DNA of 53,524 bases from Methanobrevibacter sp. (GTDB taxonomy: Archaea; Methanobacteriota; Methanobacteria; Methanobacteriales; Methanobacteriaceae): assembly GCF_017940815.1 (NCBI RefSeq), contig NZ_JAGAXX010000022.1, forward strand, positions 1 through 53,524. Direction: 5' to 3'. Under the pieces are notes generated by a model. That model was given only the letters and a program-made list of their open reading frames with translations, had not been told where the DNA came from and ran no database searches. The translations under genes were made by a program, and so were the position numbers. Below are positions 29,024-36,800 of this stretch, one piece after another. Positions within the stretch are counted from its first letter, which is position 1. Every line of letters begins with the position of its first letter.

Positions 29024-29509
29024 ATGTTAATTTCAACTTCTAGAAAACCTTCTCAAAAAACTAGGAAGTTTTGTAAGAATTTAGCACATGCTACCGGTTC
29101 AACCTCTGTCAATAGGGGAAAAATGAACATGCGCGAGCTATTGTTAAAGGCGTTGGAAGTTGACGAGTACAATGTAGCCGTTGTAAATGAGATTAAGGGA
29201 AATCCTAGTAGAATTTCTTTTTATTCCAATAAGGGGGAGTTGTTGTTGACAATCCTCATTGGAGCAACCCTTGACAATGAGAAAATGAATATTGCTCCAT
29301 CAAAATTGAAAGTAGTTTCCGAAGTAGACAATCTTAACGTGTTAAGCGATATTTTGGATTTTGATTTAGTGGATAAGGCTGAAGATAATTATATTTTGAT
29401 TGCTAAAAGTGATGATTCACAGGCAAGAATTCGATTCATTAACAAATTTGGAGACATGATTAATTTCCAAATCAACGTTAAAAAGATTTTAGAGGTTTCA
29501 AATGATTGA
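29024..29509 (+). CDS. Brix-domain ribosome biogenesis protein
   Basis: 161-aa archaeal Brix/IMP4-like protein. The opening MLISTSRKPSQKTRKFCKNL and VNRGKMNMRELL are the signature of this group, related to eukaryotic proteins for rRNA maturation and RNA binding. No clear ribosome site precedes the ATG. It overlaps the pcc1 gene by 8 bases. The neighbourhood (L37Ae, RpoP, Pcc1, prefoldin) is the usual archaeal one. Confidence 0.88.
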   Translation: MLISTSRKPSQKTRKFCKNLAHATGSTSVNRGKMNMRELLLKALEVDEYNVAVVNEIKGNPSRISFYSNKGELLLTILIGATLDNEKMNIAPSKLKVVSEVDNLNVLSDILDFDLVDKAEDNYILIAKSDDSQARIRFINKFGDMINFQINVKKILEVSND

Positions 29510-29768
29510 AGACACTCCTCTTGAATCTGTTAAAAGTAATATTGTTGTCGAATTCGATAGTGGTGACCAGGCTCAAATTGTATATGATTCCATAATCTTG
29601 GAGTTTGAAACCGCCCCTGATTTCAGATCATCAATGACTATTGATTTAGTCGGCTCTAGTATCCATATCAATATTGATGCAGAAGACTCTACATCTTTTA
29701 GAGCTTCCGTCAACTCCGCAATCAAGTGGATTAACTTAGCATTGCAAATAAATGATTTGACAATTTAA
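29502..29768 (+). CDS. pcc1: KEOPS complex subunit Pcc1
   Basis: 88-aa dimerisation subunit of KEOPS, which makes N6-threonylcarbamoyl-adenosine in tRNAs that read ANN codons. The pattern of a beta-strand pair, then a long helix ending in SVNSAIKWINLALQI, fits Pcc1. It overlaps the Brix gene by 8 bases, with GAGG about 8 bases before the ATG. The catalytic KEOPS subunits are not in this window. Confidence 0.85.
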   Translation: MIEDTPLESVKSNIVVEFDSGDQAQIVYDSIILEFETAPDFRSSMTIDLVGSSIHINIDAEDSTSFRASVNSAIKWINLALQINDLTI

Positions 29769-29805
29769 TGTTTATATAATAATTAAAAATTAATTAGGTG
29801 ATATT

Positions 29806-30153
29806 ATGGAGATTCCTGAAAACATTCAACAACAATTAAATCAGTTTCAACAATTACAACAACAAGCTCAAGCTGTAAGCATGCAGGTTCAAAACGTTGA
29901 AGTACAAATTCAAGAAACTGAAAAAGCATTAGAAGAGCTTAAAAAGACTGATGAAAACACTGAAGTATTCAAACAAGCAGGTACTTTACTCATTAAAGTA
30001 GAATATGCTGATGCTTTAGCTGACACTGAAGACAAATTAGAAACTCTTCAATTAAGAAAACAAACCATGACCCGTCAAGAAGAAAGAGTCATGAAAAAAC
30101 TCGAAGAAATGCAAGCAACCATTCAAGCTGCAATGCAAGGTATGGGCCAATAG
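29806..30153 (+). CDS. pfdB: Prefoldin subunit beta
   Basis: Chaperone subunit that holds unfolded proteins for the thermosome. 115 aa, mostly two long coiled-coil helices separated by a short beta-hairpin (VFKQAGTLLIKVEYADA). Starts MEIPENIQQQLNQFQQLQQQ and has the typical Gln-rich first helix. AGGTGA lies 6 bases before the ATG. Confidence 0.94.
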   Translation: MEIPENIQQQLNQFQQLQQQAQAVSMQVQNVEVQIQETEKALEELKKTDENTEVFKQAGTLLIKVEYADALADTEDKLETLQLRKQTMTRQEERVMKKLEEMQATIQAAMQGMGQ

Positions 30154-30189
30154 GCTTAGACCTTTTATCTTTTCTTTTTTTAGATTTTT

Positions 30190-30474
30190 ATGTCAAAACT
30201 TAAAGTATTAACTCAAGATGATCTGGCTGAAATTTCCGACAAGTTCGGTGAAATTTTAGAACATGAAGTTTCAAAAGCTTTGCCTAGCAAGGAAATTGAG
30301 GATTTGGACTTGGACATCGTTCTCAATTATGAAAATGAGCAATTAGATGTCGATGTCGATGTTGGAGTCATGTTCGATGAGTTATCTGAAATCACACAAG
30401 ACCAAGTAATGAAAGCTATTGATGAAGCTTATTTAGGCTTTGATTCATTCATTGATGAGAATTACAGAGTTTAA
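30190..30474 (+). CDS. DUF3194 family protein
   Basis: 94-aa acidic archaeal protein matching the DUF3194 family, which regularly follows prefoldin beta. It has an N-terminal helix, then paired strands with LDLDIVLNYENEQLDVDVDVGV, then ITQDQVMKAIDEAYLG. Function unknown; the context suggests a role in protein or RNA quality control. No ribosome site is visible. It is the last gene before a 573-base gene-free region. Confidence 0.82.
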   Translation: MSKLKVLTQDDLAEISDKFGEILEHEVSKALPSKEIEDLDLDIVLNYENEQLDVDVDVGVMFDELSEITQDQVMKAIDEAYLGFDSFIDENYRV

Positions 30475-30494
30475 TTATTTTTTTTAAATTTTTG

Positions 30495-30536
30495 AGTAAT
30501 ACTTATATTATATTTTTTATTATATTAAGTAATACT
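30495..30536. promoter_or_regulatory. Pair of AGTAATACT boxes 33 bp apart
   Basis: AGTAATACT at 30495-30503 and again at 30528-30536, start to start 33 bases. This is the same palindrome and spacing as in both promoter copies of the metal ATPase. A TATA element (TATTTATAT, 30551-30559) follows the second box. Confidence 0.55.
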
Positions 30537-30582
30537 TTTTTATAAAAAAGTATTTATATCATTAGGGCCAACTATTATATAG

Positions 30583-30685
30583 AGTTTGGAGTAATCTCAA
30601 TAGCTTAGCAATATTAGGACAAACACGTAATACTATCTTTCAAATTCCCTCTTTCAATTACTTCAAACTTCACCTATTATTTTTT
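30583..30685 (+). ncRNA. Small structured RNA candidate 1
   Basis: No protein frame. A TATA box (30551-30559) stands about 27 bases before the proposed 5' end. AGTTTGGAGTAAT (30583-30595) pairs with ATTACTTCAAACT (30657-30669) over 13 positions, with one G-U pair, closing a loop of 61 bases. A T-run (about 30679-30685) after the second arm gives a natural end. Predicted RNA of about 100 bases. I recognise no known family; the two-box operator just upstream suggests it is regulated. The strand is inferred from the promoter and T-run. Confidence 0.5.
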
Positions 30686-30919
30686 TATCAATTTAACTTT
30701 ATCAATGTCATTTTATTAAATTTGGAATATTTTTAAGTCGTTAAAATCTTGCGTTTTACGATTTTTAATTTTTATTGGACAAATGTTAATTTTTATATGT
30801 TTGATATTATGTCATGTTTAATTATTTGATTAGTTTATTAAAATTTATATATTCAAGTATACTTTAATTTTTATAAATTATAGTAACATTTATATACTAT
30901 GCAAAATAACTTAATTAAT

Positions 30920-31033
30920 AGAGGTTCATAACGTAATCGTTATCGACTTAAATTGATCATTATTTTTATACTCGAGAGGGGCTGAAAAACACGTATGTTC
31001 CTCTCACCTCCTTAAGTTTTAATACTATTTTTT
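30920..31033 (+). ncRNA. Small structured RNA candidate 2 (or 5' leader of the HisA-like gene)
   Basis: A TATA box TTTATATA (30889-30896) predicts a start near 30920. The stretch folds as a multi-branch: closing stem GAGGT (30921-30925) with ACCTC (31006-31010), hairpin ATAACG/CGTTAT (30928-30943, loop TAAT), and hairpin GAGAGG (30974-30979) with CCTCTC (31000-31005) topped by AACA/TGTT. A T-run lies at 31028-31033. The HisA-like gene starts at 31048, so this could be a regulatory leader instead. No known riboswitch class is recognised. Between the two candidates (30686-30888) I see only AT-rich sequence. Confidence 0.5.
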
Positions 31034-31047
31034 ACTAACTATTTAAT

Positions 31048-31737
31048 ATGATTAAGAAAATTCCAGTAATAGATTTAAAACAACACCAAGCCGTAAGCGG
31101 CAAGTCAGGCATGAGAGACACATATCAACCATTAAAAACAGTTTTTGCATCATCTGCAAATCCAGTTGAAATCGCACAGGGATTGAAGCTTAACGGTGCA
31201 GACGAGATGTACATTGCAGACCTTGACTTGATTGAGTCACAGGGCCACAACATAAACGACATCAAGATGGTAAACACAATAATTCCTGTAATATTTGATG
31301 GTGGAGTCAAGAACCTTGAAGGGTTCGAATTCTTCCTTGACTATGCATACAAGGTAATCGTTCCGACAGAAACATTGGAAAGCATCGATGAGCTTAGAAA
31401 AATATTCGAAAAGTATCCTAAGGAAAGGATTGTAGTGAGCGTTGACACTAAAAACAATGAACTGCTTGCAAAAAACATGGACTTGACATTGTCTGAATTC
31501 AGAGACATTCTTGTTGAGCTTGATCCAAATGACATAATCCTTTTGGACATTACTGGTGTCGGTACAGAAAAAGGCTACAATGAATATCTACTTAATGAAT
31601 TTGCTGATTTAAAAGATAAATTAATTATTGCTGGTGGTTTGAATAAAGAATCTCTAGGTGAGTTGGATTCTTTAGGTATAAAAAGAGTGTTGATAGGAAC
31701 TAGCCTACATTCTGGTGAAGTTAAACTTCTAGATTAA
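31048..31737 (+). CDS. HisA/HisF-like TIM-barrel protein
   Basis: 229-aa barrel related to phosphoribosylformimino-AICAR isomerase but distinct from true HisA (archaeal COG1411-like group). VIDLKQHQAVSG, ADEMYIADLDLI and IPVIFDGGVKN match the barrel strands, and IIAGGLNKES plus VLIGTSLHSG carry the two phosphate-binding Gly motifs. It probably acts on a sugar phosphate or related compound; the reaction is not established. No ribosome site precedes the ATG. Its upstream sequence is the structured candidate RNA 2. Confidence 0.78.
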   Translation: MIKKIPVIDLKQHQAVSGKSGMRDTYQPLKTVFASSANPVEIAQGLKLNGADEMYIADLDLIESQGHNINDIKMVNTIIPVIFDGGVKNLEGFEFFLDYAYKVIVPTETLESIDELRKIFEKYPKERIVVSVDTKNNELLAKNMDLTLSEFRDILVELDPNDIILLDITGVGTEKGYNEYLLNEFADLKDKLIIAGGLNKESLGELDSLGIKRVLIGTSLHSGEVKLLD

Positions 31738-31908
31738 AACACTTAACACTAAATAAGGGAATATGCATGCAATAACAAATAATGCTATTCCTAAACCTAA
31801 TTTCGGATTGTTGTCTTCAAGAGATCCAGAAATTATTAATATTAATGCAAAAAATCCAAAAATTACTGGTAAAATATGTGAAAATATTGTTGTTCCCATA
31901 ACTGCCAT
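31729..31908 (-). CDS. Small membrane protein (59 aa), convergent with HisA-like gene
   Basis: Starts MAVMGTTIFSHILPVIFGF and has two hydrophobic helices (about residues 8-27 and 38-58) separated by the polar turn GSLEDNNPKLG. AGTGAT lies about 5 bases before the ATG at 31908, and it ends with TAG at 31731-31729. The 3' end overlaps the HisA-like gene by 9 bases. The plus strand also has an open frame here, but with no ribosome site and no membrane-like pattern, so I take the minus strand as the gene. Function unknown. Confidence 0.62.
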   Translation of the reverse strand: MAVMGTTIFSHILPVIFGFFALILIISGSLEDNNPKLGLGIALFVIACIFPYLVLSVLI

Positions 31909-32019
31909 TTTTAATCACTACTATAATTTACTTTTTTTAATTATATAAAATTAACTTTATATTTTCTATATTGGGGAAATGATAATCTTTTTTTATAATA
32001 ACTATAAAATATTAAACCA

Positions 32020-32868
32020 ATGAGAATAGATACGCATCATCACCACAAGAAAGCTGGTGAAAATTTAGCATTTGTATTTTTTATGAATTTGGCGTTTAAT
32101 ATAATAGTGGTTATAGGAGCCCTTGCAACAAACAGTATGGCAATACTTGCGGATTTCATTCATGACGCATCAGACACAATTTCAATTGCAGTCGCATGGA
32201 TTCTGGAGCATGTTGCCCAAAGAGACTCAACAGACAATTATTCCTATGGATACCAAAGGTTTTCAATTCTTGGTGCAGTAATCATCTCCATTTTCGTAAT
32301 CATCATGGCATTTGTGATTTTATCTGAGGCAATACCAAGGCTTTTTGCACCTGAAGGTGTCGATGCAGGTAGAATGCTGGTTGTGGCCATTATAGGTATC
32401 ATTTTCAAATCAATTTCAGTGTACAGGTTGCATGATGGTGAAACATTCAACGAAAGGGCAATCCTGTTCCATCAGCTTGGGGATATTTTTGAATGGGTTG
32501 CCATTTTGATATTGAGCCTTGTGTTGATGTTTTGGGACGGTGCACAATACCTTGATCCATTCGTTTCAATTGGAATTGCATTCTGGCTGATATTCAACCT
32601 TGGAAGAAACCTCTACAAGTCAGTTGAGGTTTTGCTTCAAAAGACCCCTAACTATTTTGATGTAGATGAGTTCAAGAAATCCATTGAGGGAATTGAAGGC
32701 GTGAATGCGGTTGAGGATTTCCATGTATGGTCACTTGACGGAATAGATTCAGTCATGACCGTGAAGGTTGATGTGGACTTCGGCAAGAATGTCGAGGAAA
32801 TCAAAAAGGAAATTTACGATATTTCAGCGAAGTATCATGTTGTGGACATCACAATCGAACTTAAATAA
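32020..32868 (+). CDS. Cation diffusion facilitator transporter
   Basis: 282-aa CDF-family exporter for divalent metals (Zn, Fe, Mn or Co), working as a dimer with proton exchange. A His-rich N-terminus (THHHHKKAGE) is followed by six helices. The metal site in helix 2 is ADFIHDASDT and in helix 5 HQLGDIFEW, i.e. HxxxD-type pairs. The soluble C-terminal domain (about residues 205-282, with VEDFHVWSLDG) is present. Selectivity cannot be told with confidence. The PfkB kinase gene follows after 19 bases. Confidence 0.9.
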   Translation: MRIDTHHHHKKAGENLAFVFFMNLAFNIIVVIGALATNSMAILADFIHDASDTISIAVAWILEHVAQRDSTDNYSYGYQRFSILGAVIISIFVIIMAFVILSEAIPRLFAPEGVDAGRMLVVAIIGIIFKSISVYRLHDGETFNERAILFHQLGDIFEWVAILILSLVLMFWDGAQYLDPFVSIGIAFWLIFNLGRNLYKSVEVLLQKTPNYFDVDEFKKSIEGIEGVNAVEDFHVWSLDGIDSVMTVKVDVDFGKNVEEIKKEIYDISAKYHVVDITIELK

Positions 32869-32887
32869 TTAAAGAGGATTATCTATC

Positions 32888-33715
32888 ATGACATTGGTTG
32901 CAATAGGTCCCGTTACAAAGGATCTAATCGTCATTGGCGGAGAAAAGTCTTTCAAGGTTGGAGGAGCCACATATTATCAATCCTTCGTATTCGAGGAATT
33001 TTTCGGGGATTACTTGGCTATCGTCAATTGTGCGGATGAAAGCCTAATTAATGATTTTCCAAATTTGGACAAGGTCAGGGTAATCAAAAAAGACGACACT
33101 CATTTTTTCATTAATGACTATCCCGATAGGGATGACAGGGACACTCGCCTGCAGTTGAGCAATTTTGCAGACATCCCAATCCTGCCGTCTGATTTGGAGG
33201 AAATCCTGCCTGATGAGATTGACGGTTTTGTGATAAACCCTCTCAACAGACATGACTTTCCGGCTGAAACGGTTGAATACCTGAAAGGTTTCAATGTTCC
33301 CATATTCCTTTCGATACAGGGTTTTTTAAGGATTCCTGACGTTGAAGTAAATGAAAATTACACTCTTAAATTAGAGTACTTTGATGAGTTAAGTGGCATT
33401 TTAAACGGTGCCTCTTCAATATTTATGGATGAGTCAGAAGCAAACATCATAGGCATAGACTTTGATGTGGATGAGGTTGTCATAACTGACGGTTCTCATG
33501 GGTCAAGAATTGTGGGTGATGGTGAAATCAGGATAGATGCTGTGGGATGTGATAATGTCGTTGACACCACCGGCTGCGGAGACACCTATATGGCATCATA
33601 CATTACACAAAAATTATTGATGAAATCATCTGAAACTGCCGGAAAATTCGCATCAAGGATTGCCAGTGAAAAAATAGAAAATTTTGGACCATACAATTTA
33701 AACAGGTACTTGTAA
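32888..33715 (+). CDS. PfkB-family carbohydrate or nucleoside kinase
   Basis: 275-aa ribokinase-fold kinase. The N-terminal GGATYYQSF matches the GG substrate motif. The C-terminal DTTGCGDTYMASY is the PfkB signature 2, with the catalytic base Asp in GCGDT. VVITDGSHGSRIV is the ATP-side strand. AGAGGAT precedes the ATG. The substrate is unknown. The sequence is shorter than typical ribokinases and belongs to an archaeal subgroup. Confidence 0.84.
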   Translation: MTLVAIGPVTKDLIVIGGEKSFKVGGATYYQSFVFEEFFGDYLAIVNCADESLINDFPNLDKVRVIKKDDTHFFINDYPDRDDRDTRLQLSNFADIPILPSDLEEILPDEIDGFVINPLNRHDFPAETVEYLKGFNVPIFLSIQGFLRIPDVEVNENYTLKLEYFDELSGILNGASSIFMDESEANIIGIDFDVDEVVITDGSHGSRIVGDGEIRIDAVGCDNVVDTTGCGDTYMASYITQKLLMKSSETAGKFASRIASEKIENFGPYNLNRYL

Positions 33716-33747
33716 TTTTCATATTTTAATGAATTCTTTTAAACATT

Positions 33748-33772
33748 AATCATTTCCTATTTTTAAATGATT
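33748..33772. terminator. Inverted repeat after the PfkB kinase
   Basis: AATCATTT (33748-33755) and AAATGATT (33765-33772) form an 8-bp stem around a T-rich loop, between the kinase and the helicase gene. It may be a terminator or part of the helicase promoter region. Confidence 0.3.
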
Positions 33773-33869
33773 TAACCTAAATTTACATTGTTTAGAAAAC
33801 TTTATTAATTAACATGATTATAATTATATATGCATTTTGAATTTTTTTTAAACACTACAAAGGGTCATC

Positions 33870-36800
33870 ATGTTAAATAAATCATCAAATATAATCGAAA
33901 AGGAATTTAAAAATTTACGTAAGGAGCTATTGGATTTAACCTTAAGAAATCAACTTCTTAACTTCAAATCAAGAGCTAAAACTATCACTATAGTAAATCA
34001 ATCCCCTATAAACCTTTATCAGACATTGGTCCTGCAAGAGAACAAGATGTATTTTGTGGCCAACAAGAAGGACAAAAAGGAAGACAAGTCATCCGTATGG
34101 GATCATATTCCGTTTGACTTTTCCAAGTTTTCAGAAGGGGATAAGAAATTAGCTACCGATTTGACTCCAAAAGAGCTTCAAAAAAGATTATATTACATAA
34201 ATAACCAAGCTAAGACAATGCTTCAAGAGCAAGGTTATAACATCTTGTACTTGGCAATTGGATTCTTGCAATGGAAGGACAAATCCAAGCCAAGACAAAA
34301 GAACAATGCTCCCTTAGTGTTGATTCCGGTTTCAATGGAAAGGAAAAAGGTTGGTGAGTCATTCAACCTTGAATGGACCGGAGAAGATATTCAAACAAAC
34401 ATTTCACTTAAGGCTAAATTATTGGATGCAGGAATAGAACTTCCCGATTTCGAGTTTAAAAAGTATGGTGAAGTAATCGACCATTACATTGCCAGCGTGA
34501 GAAGGGCAGTGTCCAGAATGGACGGTTGGGAAGTGAACAATAATGTGGCTTTAGGTTTCTTTAGTTTTACAAAATTTGTCATGTACAATGACTTGAACCC
34601 TGAAGCATGGGAGGATAATGTCGACTTGACCAAAAATGAGTTGATTCAAGCTATTTTCAATCCGGCTAAAAACGATCAGGAATCATTTAAGGAAGAGGAT
34701 ATTGACTCAAGGCTTGAATATCAGAACATGTATCAGGTTCTTGATGCGGATTCATCCCAGATTGCTGCCATTCAGGATGTTAAGGCAGGACGCAATCTTG
34801 TTGTGGAAGGTCCTCCTGGAACCGGTAAGTCCCAGACAATTGTGAACTTGATAGCAGAGCTTTTGGCTGAAGGAAAATCCGTATTGTTCGTATCAGAAAA
34901 GATGGCAGCATTGGATGTTGTAAAAGACCGTTTGACTGCCGTTGGATTGGGCAAGTTTGTATTGGAATTGCATTCACACAAGACCAGACGTAAGAAATTC
35001 CTCAAGGACTTGCAAAAGGCAACTAATGTAAGGGCTCATGAGCCTTTAAACATTGACCAGACAATCAGGAAATTGGAGACATTGCGTCGCCAGCTTGATG
35101 ACTATTCACAAATCATTCACAAGCCTGTGTTTGCTGTCAACTTGTCAGCATTTCAATTGTACGGTATGAAAGAGTCTGCCGATGACCACTTTGCACGCAA
35201 AGACACTTTGATGCCTTTGGTCAGGTTTGAAAGTCCTGAAAGCGTTACCTTAAAAGACTTGGATGACATGAAGATTGCCCTTGAAAACTTGGCTGAGCTA
35301 TATCAAACCATTTCTAAGGAAAACCCTTGGAGCAAATGCGCTCCAAAAAGCCTCTTGCCGGCTGATTTGAGGGAAATTGAGATGCTTATTAATGATACTC
35401 TATTGGCATTGGACAATTTCCTGGTAGAACGTGGAAGGGTGTATGACATTTATGGAATCAAAAAGCCGGACACATTAAACGAATTCCAGAATTCATTGTC
35501 CGCTTTTGAAATTATCAAATCCCAAAATGCAGAATTGATTGACGGAAGCATCCTGAAATCAGGTGCATGGGAAGGCAATAATGATGATGCGTTCAGATTA
35601 ATCCAGGAACTTCAAAAGTATCAGAAGTATTCTGTGGCCCTAACAAAATTCAACCAAAGCATTTTCCAAGCGGATATTGACAGGTTAATCTATGAGTTAC
35701 AGCATCTTTCAACCAAAAAATTCAGGTTCTTTAACAATAAGCAGCACATTGAATTGGTCGAAAGGTATTATGCAGTTCCTGTAACCGGCAGTGTTGAAGA
35801 AATCATTAGGGACTTGCAGGAAGCGAAAGTGGTTATCCAAATCCGTAAAAATCTGGAAGCTAATGATGCTCTGGGAAGAAAATATTTCGGAGGATATTGG
35901 CATTTAAACGCTAATGTGGATGACTTGAAGACTATTGCTCGTTGGATGCATGAGTTCACTGCGCTTGTACGTGATGGAACATTTTCACAAAATACAATTG
36001 ATTTGATGAGTAAGGACCTGTTTGACATAAAGCCTGAACGTGACCTTGCAGAATACATCGATTCAGGTGAGGAATTCGTACGCGTTTTATCAAGGCTCAA
36101 GGACAAGTTAAATCCAAGAAGTAAATTAATCTTTAAAAGGGAAACCGGTGATGTGCCATTTGAAGCATGGAAAGAACAGTTGTATAATTGGAGAGGACAA
36201 CTATCAAGCCTTCACTTATGGTCCCAGTACTTAAGTACAAAGCAAGCATTAAGCGACTCTAACGCTAAAATGTTTGTAAGCTCAATCGAGAAAAGAAACA
36301 TTAAAAAAGATGACATTGCTGCATTGGTTGAAGGAAACTTTGCAGATTCACTCTTAAACATATTATTTGTTGAAAATCATGAATTGGCAACATTTGTTGG
36401 AGAATTGCATGAGAATAGAATTCGCGAATTCAAAGATTTGGACAAGAAAATACTGACTTTGAACCGTAAAAGAATTTACCATAAGTTAAACAGCAACATT
36501 CCTAAAATCTTTGGTGGAACAGAAAATCCACAGGCTAAAATATTGGCTGGGGAATTCACACGTAAAAGCGGACACATGCCGGTTAGAAAACTTCTGGAAA
36601 AAGCCGGTGGAATGATAAAGCAAATCAAACCTTGTTTCATGATGTCCCCATTGTCCATTGCACAATATCTTGACCCTACAAATGAAGAGTTGCAGTTTGA
36701 TGTTGTTATTTTTGACGAAGCAAGTCAGGTGAAACCTGAAGATGCATTAGGTGCATTCATGAGAGGTAAGACCGCTGTGGTTATGGGAGACACCCAACAA

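Noticed and set aside
30475-31047. RNase P RNA, SRP RNA or a tRNA in the gene-free region
   Set aside because: None of their conserved cores or lengths is recognisable; only the two unassigned foldback candidates are supported.
31763-31948. 61-aa plus-strand frame after the HisA-like gene
   Set aside because: The minus strand encodes a coherent two-helix membrane protein with a ribosome site; the plus-strand product has no structure and no ribosome site.
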